The notes beneath the pieces are model-generated. The model saw only the letters and a list, made by a program, of their open reading frames with translations, ran no database searches and was not told the DNA's origin. Both the position numbers and the translations under genes were made by a program. From Treponema sp. UBA6367 (GTDB taxonomy: Bacteria; Spirochaetota; Spirochaetia; Treponematales; Treponemataceae), in the NCBI GenBank assembly GCA_002437725.1, contig DJRF01000025.1, positions 95,825-159,824 of the forward strand: DNA of 64,000 nt, given 5' to 3'. Position 1 is the stretch's first letter. Each line of letters opens with the position of its first letter. Shown here one piece after another: positions 50,949 through 58,303 of this stretch.

Positions 50949-51794
50949 CTAAACTTTTTTTTCTTTTATTATATTGAACAAGACGTTTATGATTAAAATG
51001 AACACGAACAAAACGACGCCTGTTGCAATAAGCGCAGCCCTGTGCAAGTCTGCGGCGTATCCCATTTCGATTACGATATTTGCCGTCAAAGTTCTTACAC
51101 CTTTTAAAAGCCCCTCTGGCATACGGGCTTGGTTTCCGGCAACCATTATAACTGCCATAGTTTCGCCGATTGCGCGGCCGATTCCAAGAACAATTCCTGC
51201 CATAATTCCAGACTTTGCAGCAGGAAGCATTGTTCTAAAAACGCTGCGCTCGTGCGTTGCGCCAAGAGCCCTTGCCCCTTCATAATAGTTTTGGGGAACT
51301 GCGTTTATAGCCGCTTCTGAAACGCTTATTATAGTTGGAAGAATCATTATTCCAAGAAGGATTGAAGCCGTAAGCATTGAACTTCCTGTTCCGCCAAAAA
51401 TATTTCTTACTGCAGGAACAATAACTGTAAGTCCAAAAAAGCCATAAACGACGCTAGGAATTCCAGCCAATAAATCCACAGCAGGTTTTAACATCTTATG
51501 AAGTTTTTGCGGGCAAAACTTTGCAAGAAATACAGCTGTCATAAGCCCGATAGGAACTCCCACAACAATGGCTCCTGCGGTAACATAAATGCTGCCTAAA
51601 ATCATTGGAAGAATTCCAAAAAGCTCATTGCTAGGTTTCCATTTTTCTCCTAAAAGAAAATTAAAGAAACCTATTTTTTGCATTGCAGGTATGCCATTTA
51701 CAAAGAGAAACAAGCAGATTAAAACAACTGAAATAATTGAAAAACAAGCCGCCAATAAAAACAGAATTTCAAAAATCTTTTCTTTAGTTTTCAT
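50949..51794 (-). CDS. pstC: Phosphate ABC transporter permease PstC
   Basis: A 281-residue permease with six helices; EGARALGATHERSVFRTMLP is the EAA loop and AGIPSVVYGFFGL the conserved segment after helix 3 shared with PstA. It is separated from pstS by 100 bp containing a hairpin at 51842-51885, and from pstA by about 97 bp in which I see nothing notable. Confidence 0.95.
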   Translation of the reverse strand: MKTKEKIFEILFLLAACFSIISVVLICLFLFVNGIPAMQKIGFFNFLLGEKWKPSNELFGILPMILGSIYVTAGAIVVGVPIGLMTAVFLAKFCPQKLHKMLKPAVDLLAGIPSVVYGFFGLTVIVPAVRNIFGGTGSSMLTASILLGIMILPTIISVSEAAINAVPQNYYEGARALGATHERSVFRTMLPAAKSGIMAGIVLGIGRAIGETMAVIMVAGNQARMPEGLLKGVRTLTANIVIEMGYAADLHRAALIATGVVLFVFILIINVLFNIIKEKKV

Positions 51795-51841
51795 ATTCTT
51801 TCAACCAACACCTAACAAAACTGATTTGCACAACATTAAAT

Positions 51842-51885
51842 CGCAGTATTCCAGCTTGTTTTGTAAAACCTGCTAAAATACTGCG
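51842..51885 (-). terminator. Intercistronic hairpin between pstS and pstC
   Basis: CGCAGTATT and AATACTGCG, with a further AGC/GCT pair inside, fold on the minus strand directly behind pstS. The following sequence is only moderately T-rich, so it probably reduces read-through or protects the pstS 3' end, giving more binding protein than permease, a known pattern in pst operons. Confidence 0.6.
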
Positions 51886-51894
51886 CTAAGTTCA

Positions 51895-52761
51895 TTACTG
51901 AATTTCAGACCACTTTTTGATTTCGCCGGTAAATATCTTCTTAACAGAATCTTTATCCAGGCTTTCATAAGGGTTTTCTTTGTTTGATACAACTGCAATG
52001 CCGTCCACAGCAATAACCATGCCTTTTACACCTTTTGCAAGTTCAGAAGATTTTAATTCACGGCTAGCCATGCCAATGTCGCAGATTCCTTCAATTGCCG
52101 AAGTAACACCTGTTGTAGAATCAGAAGTTTGAAGCTCAACATTTACATTTGGATTTACTTTTTTGTAGCCTTCGATTAATTTTTCCATTACTGGAGAAAC
52201 TGAGCTAGAACCAGCAACAACAATCTTTCCAGATACGCTTGCAGGAGTGTAGCTCTTAGCAGGAACGTTTATATACTTGTTGGCAACAATTATTTTTTGA
52301 CCATCTTCGCTAAAAATGAAGTTTATAAAATCTTGCGCAACATCTGAAAGGTTGTCTTTTACAGCAATATTGAACGGTCGACTTATTTTATAAGTTCCAT
52401 TGTTAATATTTTCAACAGACGGAATAACTCCATTGATTTTCAAAGCCTTTACAGAATCGTTTAACGAGCCTAAAGAAACGTAGCCTATTGAATATTTATC
52501 GCCTGCGACACTGCTCAGCATTACGGCTGTAGAGTTTGTAATTGCAGCTTCGTCTGTTGTGTAGTCAACTTTTTTTCCAGACGAATCTTTTTGCTCAATT
52601 CCGAACAACTCAATAAAAGCGCCTCTAGTACCGCTTCCTTCTTCGCGGCTCAAAACATCAATTTGAGAATTTTTGTTCCACTTTCCACTAGAACAAGACG
52701 CAATTGAAAGAGCAGCTGCAACACCTAAAACCAATTTTCCAATTTTTTTCAAACACTTCAT
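51895..52761 (-). CDS. pstS: Phosphate-binding lipoprotein PstS
   Basis: A 288-residue lipoprotein with signal VAAALSIASC. The mature protein is a two-domain phosphate-binding protein: SREEGSGTRGAFIELFG is the phosphate loop, GKIVVAGSSSVSPVMEKLIE the second, and GVTSAIEGICDIGMASRELK the hinge region. The two lobes appear in permuted order compared with the usual GSST-first PstS, as in PstS proteins of Firmicute type. It is the first gene of pstSCAB-phoU and lies behind a Pho-box-like array and an R2 repeat in its leader. Confidence 0.93.
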   Translation of the reverse strand: MKCLKKIGKLVLGVAAALSIASCSSGKWNKNSQIDVLSREEGSGTRGAFIELFGIEQKDSSGKKVDYTTDEAAITNSTAVMLSSVAGDKYSIGYVSLGSLNDSVKALKINGVIPSVENINNGTYKISRPFNIAVKDNLSDVAQDFINFIFSEDGQKIIVANKYINVPAKSYTPASVSGKIVVAGSSSVSPVMEKLIEGYKKVNPNVNVELQTSDSTTGVTSAIEGICDIGMASRELKSSELAKGVKGMVIAVDGIAVVSNKENPYESLDKDSVKKIFTGEIKKWSEIQ

Positions 52762-52779
52762 ACATAACTCCTATAAATA

Positions 52780-52837
52780 AGTTTGAAAACAAACTATTAA
52801 AGATTAAAACAGACACCTTTTTCAACTGTTTTATCTT
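52780..52837 (-). repeat. R2 repeat, two-hairpin copy in the pstS leader
   Basis: AGTTTG-AAAA-CAAACT followed by AAGATTAAAACAG/CTGTTTTATCTT (one bulge), in the same order as at 33108-33172. It lies 19 nt from the pstS ATG, with the ribosome site between. Confidence 0.75.
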
Positions 52838-52881
52838 ACTTACTATTATGCTGGTTTTACTAAACCAACATTTGCTATTAA

Positions 52882-52934
52882 TTTATAAGGAAATTGTGAA
52901 ATAAAATTAAAGGATTTGTGATATTTAAGTGAAA
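52882..52934 (-). promoter_or_regulatory. Pho-box-like array and promoter of the pst operon
   Basis: On the minus strand TTTCAC (52934-52929), TATCAC (52923-52918) and TTTCAC (52901-52896) are spaced by 11 and 22 bp. TATAAA (52887-52882) follows after 8 bp, the distance expected for a PhoB-activated promoter that lacks a -35 box. The predicted leader is about 115 nt and contains an R2 repeat and a TGGTTT/AAACCA stem. Confidence 0.6.
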
Positions 52935-52943
52935 TTCAGAGCG

Positions 52944-53063
52944 TTCAATGTTGCGTAGCGCCCCAGACCGTTCAAGCGAAGTGCGAGAGCAACTGTCTGA
53001 ACAAATTGAAAATTCGCTCAAAGCATTTTTTTAACAGTTATAAAAAGCTCGATATGGAGGTCT
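52944..53063 (-). repeat. R1 repeat, partial copy, inverted
   Basis: Contains GTTGCGTAGC, CAAGCGAAGTGCGAGAGCAA, GTCTGAACAAATTG, ATTCGCTCAAAGC and AAAAAGCTCGA; the other end is missing. It lies directly behind the Pho array; the rest of the 430-bp gap (53064-53189) shows nothing I can name. Confidence 0.75.
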
Positions 53064-53189
53064 GCAAGTTCTAAATGCCATTGTCTTAGTTGATATGGCA
53101 ATCTCTAAATAATTGCAATATATGCATTTAGATTTTCGGGTCAACCCCTAAAATGACAGGCAAAATACTTTTGGAACATCCCCTTCGCT

Positions 53190-53804
53190 CTAGTAAAAAA
53201 TTTTTGCTGTATAATCTAGCATAAAAGAGCCGTTTTTGAGCAGAACCAAGTTTAACCCGCAGTTTGGAATTTTTGTTTGGGCAAACTTTCTAATATCCCA
53301 GTTTAGCATAACTTTTAAGAGTCCGCGAACAACACCTCCGTGGCAAACAATTAAAACGCTATTAAGCTTATTTTCAAGAGGCTTTATTTCGTTTTCAAGA
53401 AAATCATTTAATCTTTTAAAAAAACTGTTGTAACTTTCGGCTCCAAGTTCGGCCACATAATGCTCGGGATCTAAAAACCAATTTTTTAACATGGAAAACT
53501 TAGGCTCTGTTTTTAGAACATCATAAGTCACGCCTTCTGCCTGTCCAAAGTCAAATTCTGCGATTCTTGAATCCGTGACGATAGAAACTTTTTGATATTC
53601 GTTCATTATTTGCGCAGTTTTTTTTGCTCTTACAAGAGGACTTGAATAAATCAGGTCAAACCTGATTCCTGCTTCAAATACATTTTTCGCAGTAATTTCA
53701 GCGACTTCTATTCCATTTTTGTTCAAAGGGATGTCTGTTGTTCCCTGAATTCTTAACTCTCTGTTCCAATCTGTTTGACCGTGCCGCATAAAGTAAACTT
53801 GCAT
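53190..53804 (-). CDS. Histidine phosphatase family protein (phosphoglycerate-mutase-like)
   Basis: A 204-residue branch-1 histidine phosphatase. The catalytic RHG is in YFMRHGQTDWNRELRIQG (His8); the second Arg/Glu set is in SSPLVRAKKTAQIM and EFDFGQAEGVTYD, and the second His is in VLIVCHGGVVRGLL. Members dephosphorylate sugar phosphates, cobalamin intermediates or phosphoglycerate; the substrate cannot be read from sequence. AAGGA precedes the ATG. It stands alone between an R1 fragment and a full R1 copy. Confidence 0.9.
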   Translation of the reverse strand: MQVYFMRHGQTDWNRELRIQGTTDIPLNKNGIEVAEITAKNVFEAGIRFDLIYSSPLVRAKKTAQIMNEYQKVSIVTDSRIAEFDFGQAEGVTYDVLKTEPKFSMLKNWFLDPEHYVAELGAESYNSFFKRLNDFLENEIKPLENKLNSVLIVCHGGVVRGLLKVMLNWDIRKFAQTKIPNCGLNLVLLKNGSFMLDYTAKIFY

Positions 53805-53874
53805 AAAAAATCCTTAAAAACATAATAGATTAAAAATTGCAAATATACTACAAGGTCAACAAAAATAAATCTAT

Positions 53875-54083
53875 TTAGCCAGAACTTCGAGTTTTTAGAA
53901 AGAGAATAAAAGCGTAAACGAATTTACAATTTCTGAAGATTTTGTGCGATAAGAACAGTTAAGGTTGCATAGCAACCCAAACCAACCCAAACGAAGTGCG
54001 AGCACAACCATCGGTAACAAATTGTAAACTCGTTGAGAGCGTTTTTTTCACAATTTATAAAAAACTCGAAATTCAGGCTATTT
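53875..54083 (-). repeat. R1 repeat, full-length copy, inverted
   Basis: Begins TAGCCAGAACTTCGAG and ends CTCGAAATTCAGGCTATTTA. Contains GGTTGCATAGCAACC and both AAATTGTAAA arms. The stop codon of the small Cys-rich gene (54082-54084) touches its right end. Confidence 0.9.
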
Positions 54084-54255
54084 AGAACTTGTTTTCTATG
54101 CAGTGATGACATTTTCCGCTTTTAAAAGCCGCGCACGAAAAGCAGCCTGCTGGAATATTGTCTTTTTTTGCCTTTCTACGAGAGTGAACAATATACCAAA
54201 TACAGAAAAATAGATAACCGCCTATAAAGGCACAACCTAAAATATTAGCAATCAT
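54082..54255 (-). CDS. Small FeoB-associated Cys-rich membrane protein
   Basis: A 57-residue protein: MIANILGCAFIGGYLFFCIW forms one N-terminal membrane helix, then HSRRKAKKDN, then a cysteine cluster GCFSCAAFKSGKCHHC. This is the pattern of FeoB-associated Cys-rich membrane proteins, which sit next to FeoB and may handle or sense iron at the pore. GGAGG lies 6 nt before the ATG. It follows feoB on the same strand with an intrinsic terminator in between, so it is made only by read-through or from its own start. Its stop codon abuts an R1 repeat. Confidence 0.85.
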   Translation of the reverse strand: MIANILGCAFIGGYLFFCIWYIVHSRRKAKKDNIPAGCFSCAAFKSGKCHHCIENKF

Positions 54256-54285
54256 TTAAACCTCCCATAAAAAATCAAAGATAAA

Positions 54286-54319
54286 AAAGGCTATCCAAAA
54301 TAACTTTTAGATAGCCTTT
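54286..54319 (-). terminator. Terminator between feoB and the Cys-rich partner gene
   Basis: On the minus strand AAAGGCTATC and GATAGCCTTT pair around a 14-nt loop, followed by TTTTT. It ends most feoB transcripts before the small downstream gene. Confidence 0.85.
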
Positions 54320-54326
54320 GAAATTT

Positions 54327-56645
54327 TTAAGCGCTTACCTTGCTTTTCTTTTCATAAGGATTTGGTCTAAACAACATAAACAAAATGCCTGCAAGGAACA
54401 AGAAAGAAATTATAAGAGCCGGCAGTGAATATCCATTTCCGAACGCATGCCCCGCAAACAGAGAGCCTAATTGGAAGACAATCATGGTCATAACGTAAGC
54501 GTAAATATTTTGGAATCCAATTGCAAACCAGAACCATTTTCTGCTCTTAAGTTCATTAGCCATTGTAGAAATAGCCGCAAGACAAGGAGAATCAAGCAAG
54601 TTGAACATAAGGAACGCAAATGCAGCCAATGCTGTAGGGAACCAAGCAAGTTCAGCAATTCGCTTTCCAATCGCTTTATTTTCAGCATCTTCGTCCTCTT
54701 CTGCTTCTTCTTCGCCTTCTGCAGCGGAAGATTCTGCAACCGCAGCTTCTTCAGGTTCTTCTTCAGAATCAACGCCAGCAAGAACGCCCATTGTAGAAAC
54801 AATGCCTTCCTTTGCAGAAAAACCAGAAATAGAGGCCGCAGCACACTGCCAGCCGCCCTGTTCGTTGCCAAATCCAAGAGGAACAAAAATGTAGCGAATT
54901 GCGCCGCCAACTTTTGCCATTATAGAATCATCAGCATCTTCTACAAGACCAAACGAAGTTTTTTCAACAGACTGCTCAACAACAGTTCCATTTTCACTGA
55001 CTTCAACTTTTTCGGTTTTATGATTCCAGCCGTAGCTTGCAAGGAACCACATTACTAAACAAGCAAGGAAAAGAATAGTTCCGGCTTTTTTAATGAATGA
55101 CCACAAGCGTTCCCAAGTATGGAGAAGAACTGTTCTTATAGAAGGAATATGATACTGAGGAAGTTCCATAATAAAAGGAGCGGCAGGTCCGTGGAAAGGC
55201 TTTGTTTTCTTAAGCATAATTGCAGAAACAAGAACAGAACCAATTCCAATTATATACATCACTGGAGCAACCCAAGAACAATCTGTTTTAGAAAGCTGGC
55301 TTGCAATAACAGCAGCCATACAAGCAATAACAGGAAGTTTTGCACCGCAAGGAACCCAGGTTGTTGTCATTATGGTCATACGGCGGTCGTTTTCATTTTC
55401 AATCGTTCTTGAAGCCATAATTCCAGGAACACCGCAACCAGAACCAATCAGCATAGGAATAAATGATTTTCCAGAAAGACCAAACTTTCTAAAGACACGA
55501 TCCATTACAAAGGCAATTCGAACCATGTAGCCAACATCTTCTACAATAGAAAGAAGAAGGAACAAGATAGCCATCTGCGGAACAAACCCAAGAACAGCGC
55601 CAAGCCCGCCTAAAATTCCGTTTACGATGCAGTCAATTAAAACAGGATTTGCGCCAGCTTTTTCCATCCAAGCAGTAACGTTTCCTTGAACAATTTCGCC
55701 TACAAAGGTGTCATTTGTCCAGTCAGTCATGAAAGTTCCAACTGTAGAAACTGCAATGTAGTAAATAAACCACATGACAAGAAGGAAGATTGGAATGCCA
55801 AGAAAACGGTTTGTTACAATTCTGTCGATTTTATCAGAAGCTGTAAGTTTTTTTCCAGATTTTACAAGAACTCCTTTTAAAAGTCCTATGATATATTCAT
55901 ATCGTTCATTAGTTATGATTGATTCAATATCATCATCTTTTGAAAGCTCAAGCTTCTTTGTAATAGCCTCTGCTTTTTGCTTAGCAGAATCGTCAAGCCC
56001 AACATTTTTGATTACAACTGCATCGCGCTCAATAATTTTTATAGCAGTCCAACGGCGGATTTTTGAATCAACGCCAGAAGGAACAAGAGCCTCAGCCTCT
56101 TCAATTGCAGCTTCTACTTCTGAAGAAAACTTTGTAACTGGATTTTTTGCATCAGATTTTGCAAGCTCAACAGCTTTTTCAGCAACTTCTTTAACGCCCT
56201 TTCCTTTTAAAGCGACAGTTTCAATAACTGGGCAGCCAAGTCTTTCAGAAAGTTTTGCGACATCGATTTTGTCACCAGATTTTTTAAGAGCGTCCACAAG
56301 GTTCAATGCAACAACAACCGGTTTTCCAAGTTCAAGAATTTGAGTTGTAAGATAAAGGTTTCGCTCAAGGTTTGTAGAATCAACAATGTCAATTACGGCA
56401 GAAGGCTCATTTCCTGCAAGGTAATCGCGAGTAACCACCTCTTCGTTTGTATAAGGAGAAAGAGAATAAACGCCAGGCAAATCAGTTACAACAACATCTT
56501 TAGAATCTTTAATTCTTCCTTCTTTTTTTTCAACTGTTACTCCAGGCCAGTTTCCAACATACTGAACTGTTCCTGTAAGATTGTTAAACATTGTGGTCTT
56601 ACCGCAGTTTGGATTTCCAGCGAGGGCTATTTTTGTTACAGCCAT
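54327..56645 (-). CDS. feoB: Ferrous iron transporter FeoB
   Basis: A 772-residue inner-membrane protein. The N-terminal G domain has G1 GNPNCGKTT, G3 DLPGVYSLSP, G4 NLVD; the helical GDI domain follows. The membrane domain has the two Gate regions, VPQMAILFLLLSIVEDVGYM with GSGCGVPGIMASRTIEN and PCGAKLPVIA with its Cys. An acidic stretch of about 35 residues (near 640-675, rich in Glu, Ala and Ser) interrupts the periplasm- or cytosol-facing loop before the last helices and is unusual. I start at 56645; TAATG overlaps the upstream feoA stop. Controlled by the feo promoter with DtxR-like palindromes. Confidence 0.96.
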   Translation of the reverse strand: MAVTKIALAGNPNCGKTTMFNNLTGTVQYVGNWPGVTVEKKEGRIKDSKDVVVTDLPGVYSLSPYTNEEVVTRDYLAGNEPSAVIDIVDSTNLERNLYLTTQILELGKPVVVALNLVDALKKSGDKIDVAKLSERLGCPVIETVALKGKGVKEVAEKAVELAKSDAKNPVTKFSSEVEAAIEEAEALVPSGVDSKIRRWTAIKIIERDAVVIKNVGLDDSAKQKAEAITKKLELSKDDDIESIITNERYEYIIGLLKGVLVKSGKKLTASDKIDRIVTNRFLGIPIFLLVMWFIYYIAVSTVGTFMTDWTNDTFVGEIVQGNVTAWMEKAGANPVLIDCIVNGILGGLGAVLGFVPQMAILFLLLSIVEDVGYMVRIAFVMDRVFRKFGLSGKSFIPMLIGSGCGVPGIMASRTIENENDRRMTIMTTTWVPCGAKLPVIACMAAVIASQLSKTDCSWVAPVMYIIGIGSVLVSAIMLKKTKPFHGPAAPFIMELPQYHIPSIRTVLLHTWERLWSFIKKAGTILFLACLVMWFLASYGWNHKTEKVEVSENGTVVEQSVEKTSFGLVEDADDSIMAKVGGAIRYIFVPLGFGNEQGGWQCAAASISGFSAKEGIVSTMGVLAGVDSEEEPEEAAVAESSAAEGEEEAEEDEDAENKAIGKRIAELAWFPTALAAFAFLMFNLLDSPCLAAISTMANELKSRKWFWFAIGFQNIYAYVMTMIVFQLGSLFAGHAFGNGYSLPALIISFLFLAGILFMLFRPNPYEKKSKVSA

Positions 56646-56866
56646 TATTCTACCTCCACACATTCAGCGTCTTGTTTTCGCACGCTAAGCTCATAGCCGC
56701 GCACAGTAATTTCTACAGGGTCACCAAGCGGAGCAACCTTTCTGATATAAACTTCGCAGCCTTTTGTTAAACCCATATCCATCAAACGTCTTTTTAAAGC
56801 GCCTTCGCCATTAAGACGTTTTACTGTCAGTGTTTCGCCCACAACAGCGTCTTTTAAAGTTTTCAT
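56645..56866 (-). CDS. feoA: FeoA-domain protein, second copy
   Basis: A 73-residue SH3-like protein: TLTVKRLNGEGALKRRLMDM then GLTKGCEVYIRKVAPLGDPV. FeoA binds FeoB and is needed for ferrous iron uptake. Its stop overlaps the feoB start by one base. GAGAGGTAGG precedes the ATG, with an R2 palindrome remnant in front. Confidence 0.93.
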   Translation of the reverse strand: MKTLKDAVVGETLTVKRLNGEGALKRRLMDMGLTKGCEVYIRKVAPLGDPVEITVRGYELSVRKQDAECVEVE

Positions 56867-56885
56867 TCCTACCTCTCATAAAAAA

Positions 56886-56900
56886 ATTTGCAATGCAAAC
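56886..56900 (-). repeat. R2 repeat, palindrome remnant
   Basis: ATTTGC-AAT-GCAAA between the two feoA genes, directly upstream of the ribosome site of the second. Confidence 0.55.
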
Positions 56901-56909
56901 TTTTAAAAA

Positions 56910-57119
56910 TTACACAACAATCCGGTTTGCCATAGAAGCATCAATTGCTACACGGCAATCCTTTACACGGACAATAATGTTTCCATTCAATGTGGAAACA
57001 ACTGTTACTGGAGCACCAACATTAAAGCCTAATTCTATCAAGTGTTGTCTTACTTCTGGCGAACCGCCAATTCTTTTTATAGTGCAAACTTCTCCATCTG
57101 AACACATAGACAATGGCAT
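56910..57119 (-). CDS. feoA: FeoA-domain protein, first copy
   Basis: A 69-residue SH3-like protein: GEVCTIKRIGGSPEVRQHLI, then ELGFNVGAPVTVVSTLNGNI and IVRVKDCRVAIDASMANRI. It differs clearly from the second copy, so the two FeoA proteins probably have separate jobs, for example binding different faces of FeoB. First gene of the feo operon; AGGAGG precedes the ATG. Confidence 0.93.
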   Translation of the reverse strand: MPLSMCSDGEVCTIKRIGGSPEVRQHLIELGFNVGAPVTVVSTLNGNIIVRVKDCRVAIDASMANRIVV

Positions 57120-57133
57120 AACGACCTCCTAAA

Positions 57134-57186
57134 GTTAGACTTCTCTAACCACAGATTAGCATAATCTAACTGAAAAAGTTTGTCAA
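57134..57186 (-). promoter_or_regulatory. feo promoter with two DtxR-like palindromes
   Basis: On the minus strand TTGACA (57186-57181), 17 nt, TATGCT (57163-57158). AGATTA-GCA-TAATCT (57153-57167) covers the -10 box and GTTAGA-CTTC-TCTAAC (57134-57149) lies just downstream. TTAG/CTAA-rich palindromes are typical sites of DtxR/IdeR/TroR-type metalloregulators, so repression by iron (or manganese) is likely. The regulator gene is not here. Confidence 0.7.
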
Positions 57187-57203
57187 CAGTAACTTTATTT
57201 TTT

Positions 57204-57410
57204 TAAGGTCGAATGTCGAGTTTTTTATAAATGTAAAAAAAACGCTTTCAGCGAATTTTCAATTTGTTCAGATGGTTGTGCTCAAACTTCGTTTGAATTG
57301 GTTTAGGTTGCTGTGCAAACCCTAAATTGTTCTTATCGCACAAAATCTTCACAAATTGCAACTTCGCTTACGCTTTATTCTTTTTTCTAAAAACTCGACA
57401 TTCGACCTTA
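57204..57410 (+). repeat. R1 repeat, full-length copy
   Basis: TAAGGTCGAATGTCGAGTTTTT and AAAAACTCGACATTCGACCTTA are a perfect 22-bp inverted repeat, the longest in the family. Against the copy at 20441 the base changes on the left are matched by changes on the right. It lies between divergent feoA and the methyltransferase gene. Confidence 0.93.
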
Positions 57411-57414
57411 TAAT

Positions 57415-57470
57415 CAGCCTAAGCTTCGAGTTTTTTATAAATGATAAATGAAAAAAAACGCTGCGAAAAT
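57415..57470 (+). repeat. R1 repeat, left-end fragment
   Basis: CAGCCTAAGCTTCGAGTTTT and ATAAATGATAAATGAAAAAA reproduce the first 50 bp of the family and stop at AACGCTGCGAAAATTTT. Tandem to the full copy. Confidence 0.65.
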
Positions 57471-57503
57471 TTTAATCTTGATTTAATCTTGATTTAATCT
57501 TGA
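57471..57503 (+). repeat. Tandem 11-bp repeats
   Basis: TTTAATCTTGA three times in a row, then a degenerate TTAAACTTCA. It ends about 7 bp before the -35 region of the methyltransferase promoter. The 11-bp period puts each unit on the same DNA face. Confidence 0.8.
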
Positions 57504-57544
57504 TTAAACTTCACTCAAAAGAATATGTTTGATATACTAAAAAA

Positions 57545-58303
57545 ATGAATTTGAACAAAGTTTGCATAATTTTAGACCACCCAGACGAATGTAGAAACAT
57601 AGGCGCGGCGTGCAGAGCAATGGCCAACAACGACATAAAACATTTAAGAATCATAGGAAAAAAAGAGGACTACGATATTGAAAAAGTTCATGTTCTTGCA
57701 ATTCACGCAGCATACATTTACGACGATGCGGAATTCTTTTCTTCCATAAAAGAGGCTACAAAAGACTGTTCCCTTGCAGCAGGAACCACTAGAAGAAGAG
57801 GGCAAAACCGCAAAGAAAAACTTTTTTTGCCAGAAGAATTTGCGCAAATAGCAGATAAAATCACAGGACTTTCAGATTCTAAATCAAATACAGAATCGGA
57901 AGGAGCAAATCTTGCTGTAGTTTTTGGAAACGAACGCACAGGCCTTACAGATGAACAGCTAAAAGAGTGTACCGTAGGCGTTACAATTCCGTCTAGCAAA
58001 GATTTTGGCTCATTAAATCTTTCTCACGCTGTGCAAATAATTTGCTACCATCTTTTTAGGCAAAAAAACGGACACCTTACTGGATACACGCCTCTAAGCT
58101 TGCAAAGAATTGATAAAACCGTAGACTGCATTGTTGAAAATTTGCAAAAAATAGGATTTTTTAAAGTAGCAGGAAAAAAAGATATGCAAGAATTTTGGAG
58201 AAGCCTTCTTTCTAGAGCCGCGCTTTCGGAAAGCGAAGCACAGTACCTAGAAAAAACATTCTCAAAAGCGGCAGGACTTTCTACAAAAAACAAAACAACC
58301 TAA
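57545..58303 (+). CDS. TrmJ-like SPOUT tRNA/rRNA 2'-O-methyltransferase
   Basis: A 252-residue SpoU-family enzyme. VCIILDHPDECRNIGAACRA opens the domain with the catalytic Arg; VVFGNERTGLTDEQL and VTIPSSKDFGSLNLSHAVQI form the knotted SAM-binding site. The C-terminal helical extension (about 175-252) is as in TrmJ, which methylates position 32 of tRNAs. TATACT stands 6 nt before the ATG without a ribosome site, another leaderless candidate. An R1 repeat begins at its stop codon. Confidence 0.87.
   Translation: MNLNKVCIILDHPDECRNIGAACRAMANNDIKHLRIIGKKEDYDIEKVHVLAIHAAYIYDDAEFFSSIKEATKDCSLAAGTTRRRGQNRKEKLFLPEEFAQIADKITGLSDSKSNTESEGANLAVVFGNERTGLTDEQLKECTVGVTIPSSKDFGSLNLSHAVQIICYHLFRQKNGHLTGYTPLSLQRIDKTVDCIVENLQKIGFFKVAGKKDMQEFWRSLLSRAALSESEAQYLEKTFSKAAGLSTKNKTT

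Noticed and set aside
54471..55058. Long plus-strand open frame antisense to feoB (also 55774-56343)
   Set aside because: Shadow of the feoB reading frame; no ribosome site, unnatural composition, and feoB is unambiguous.
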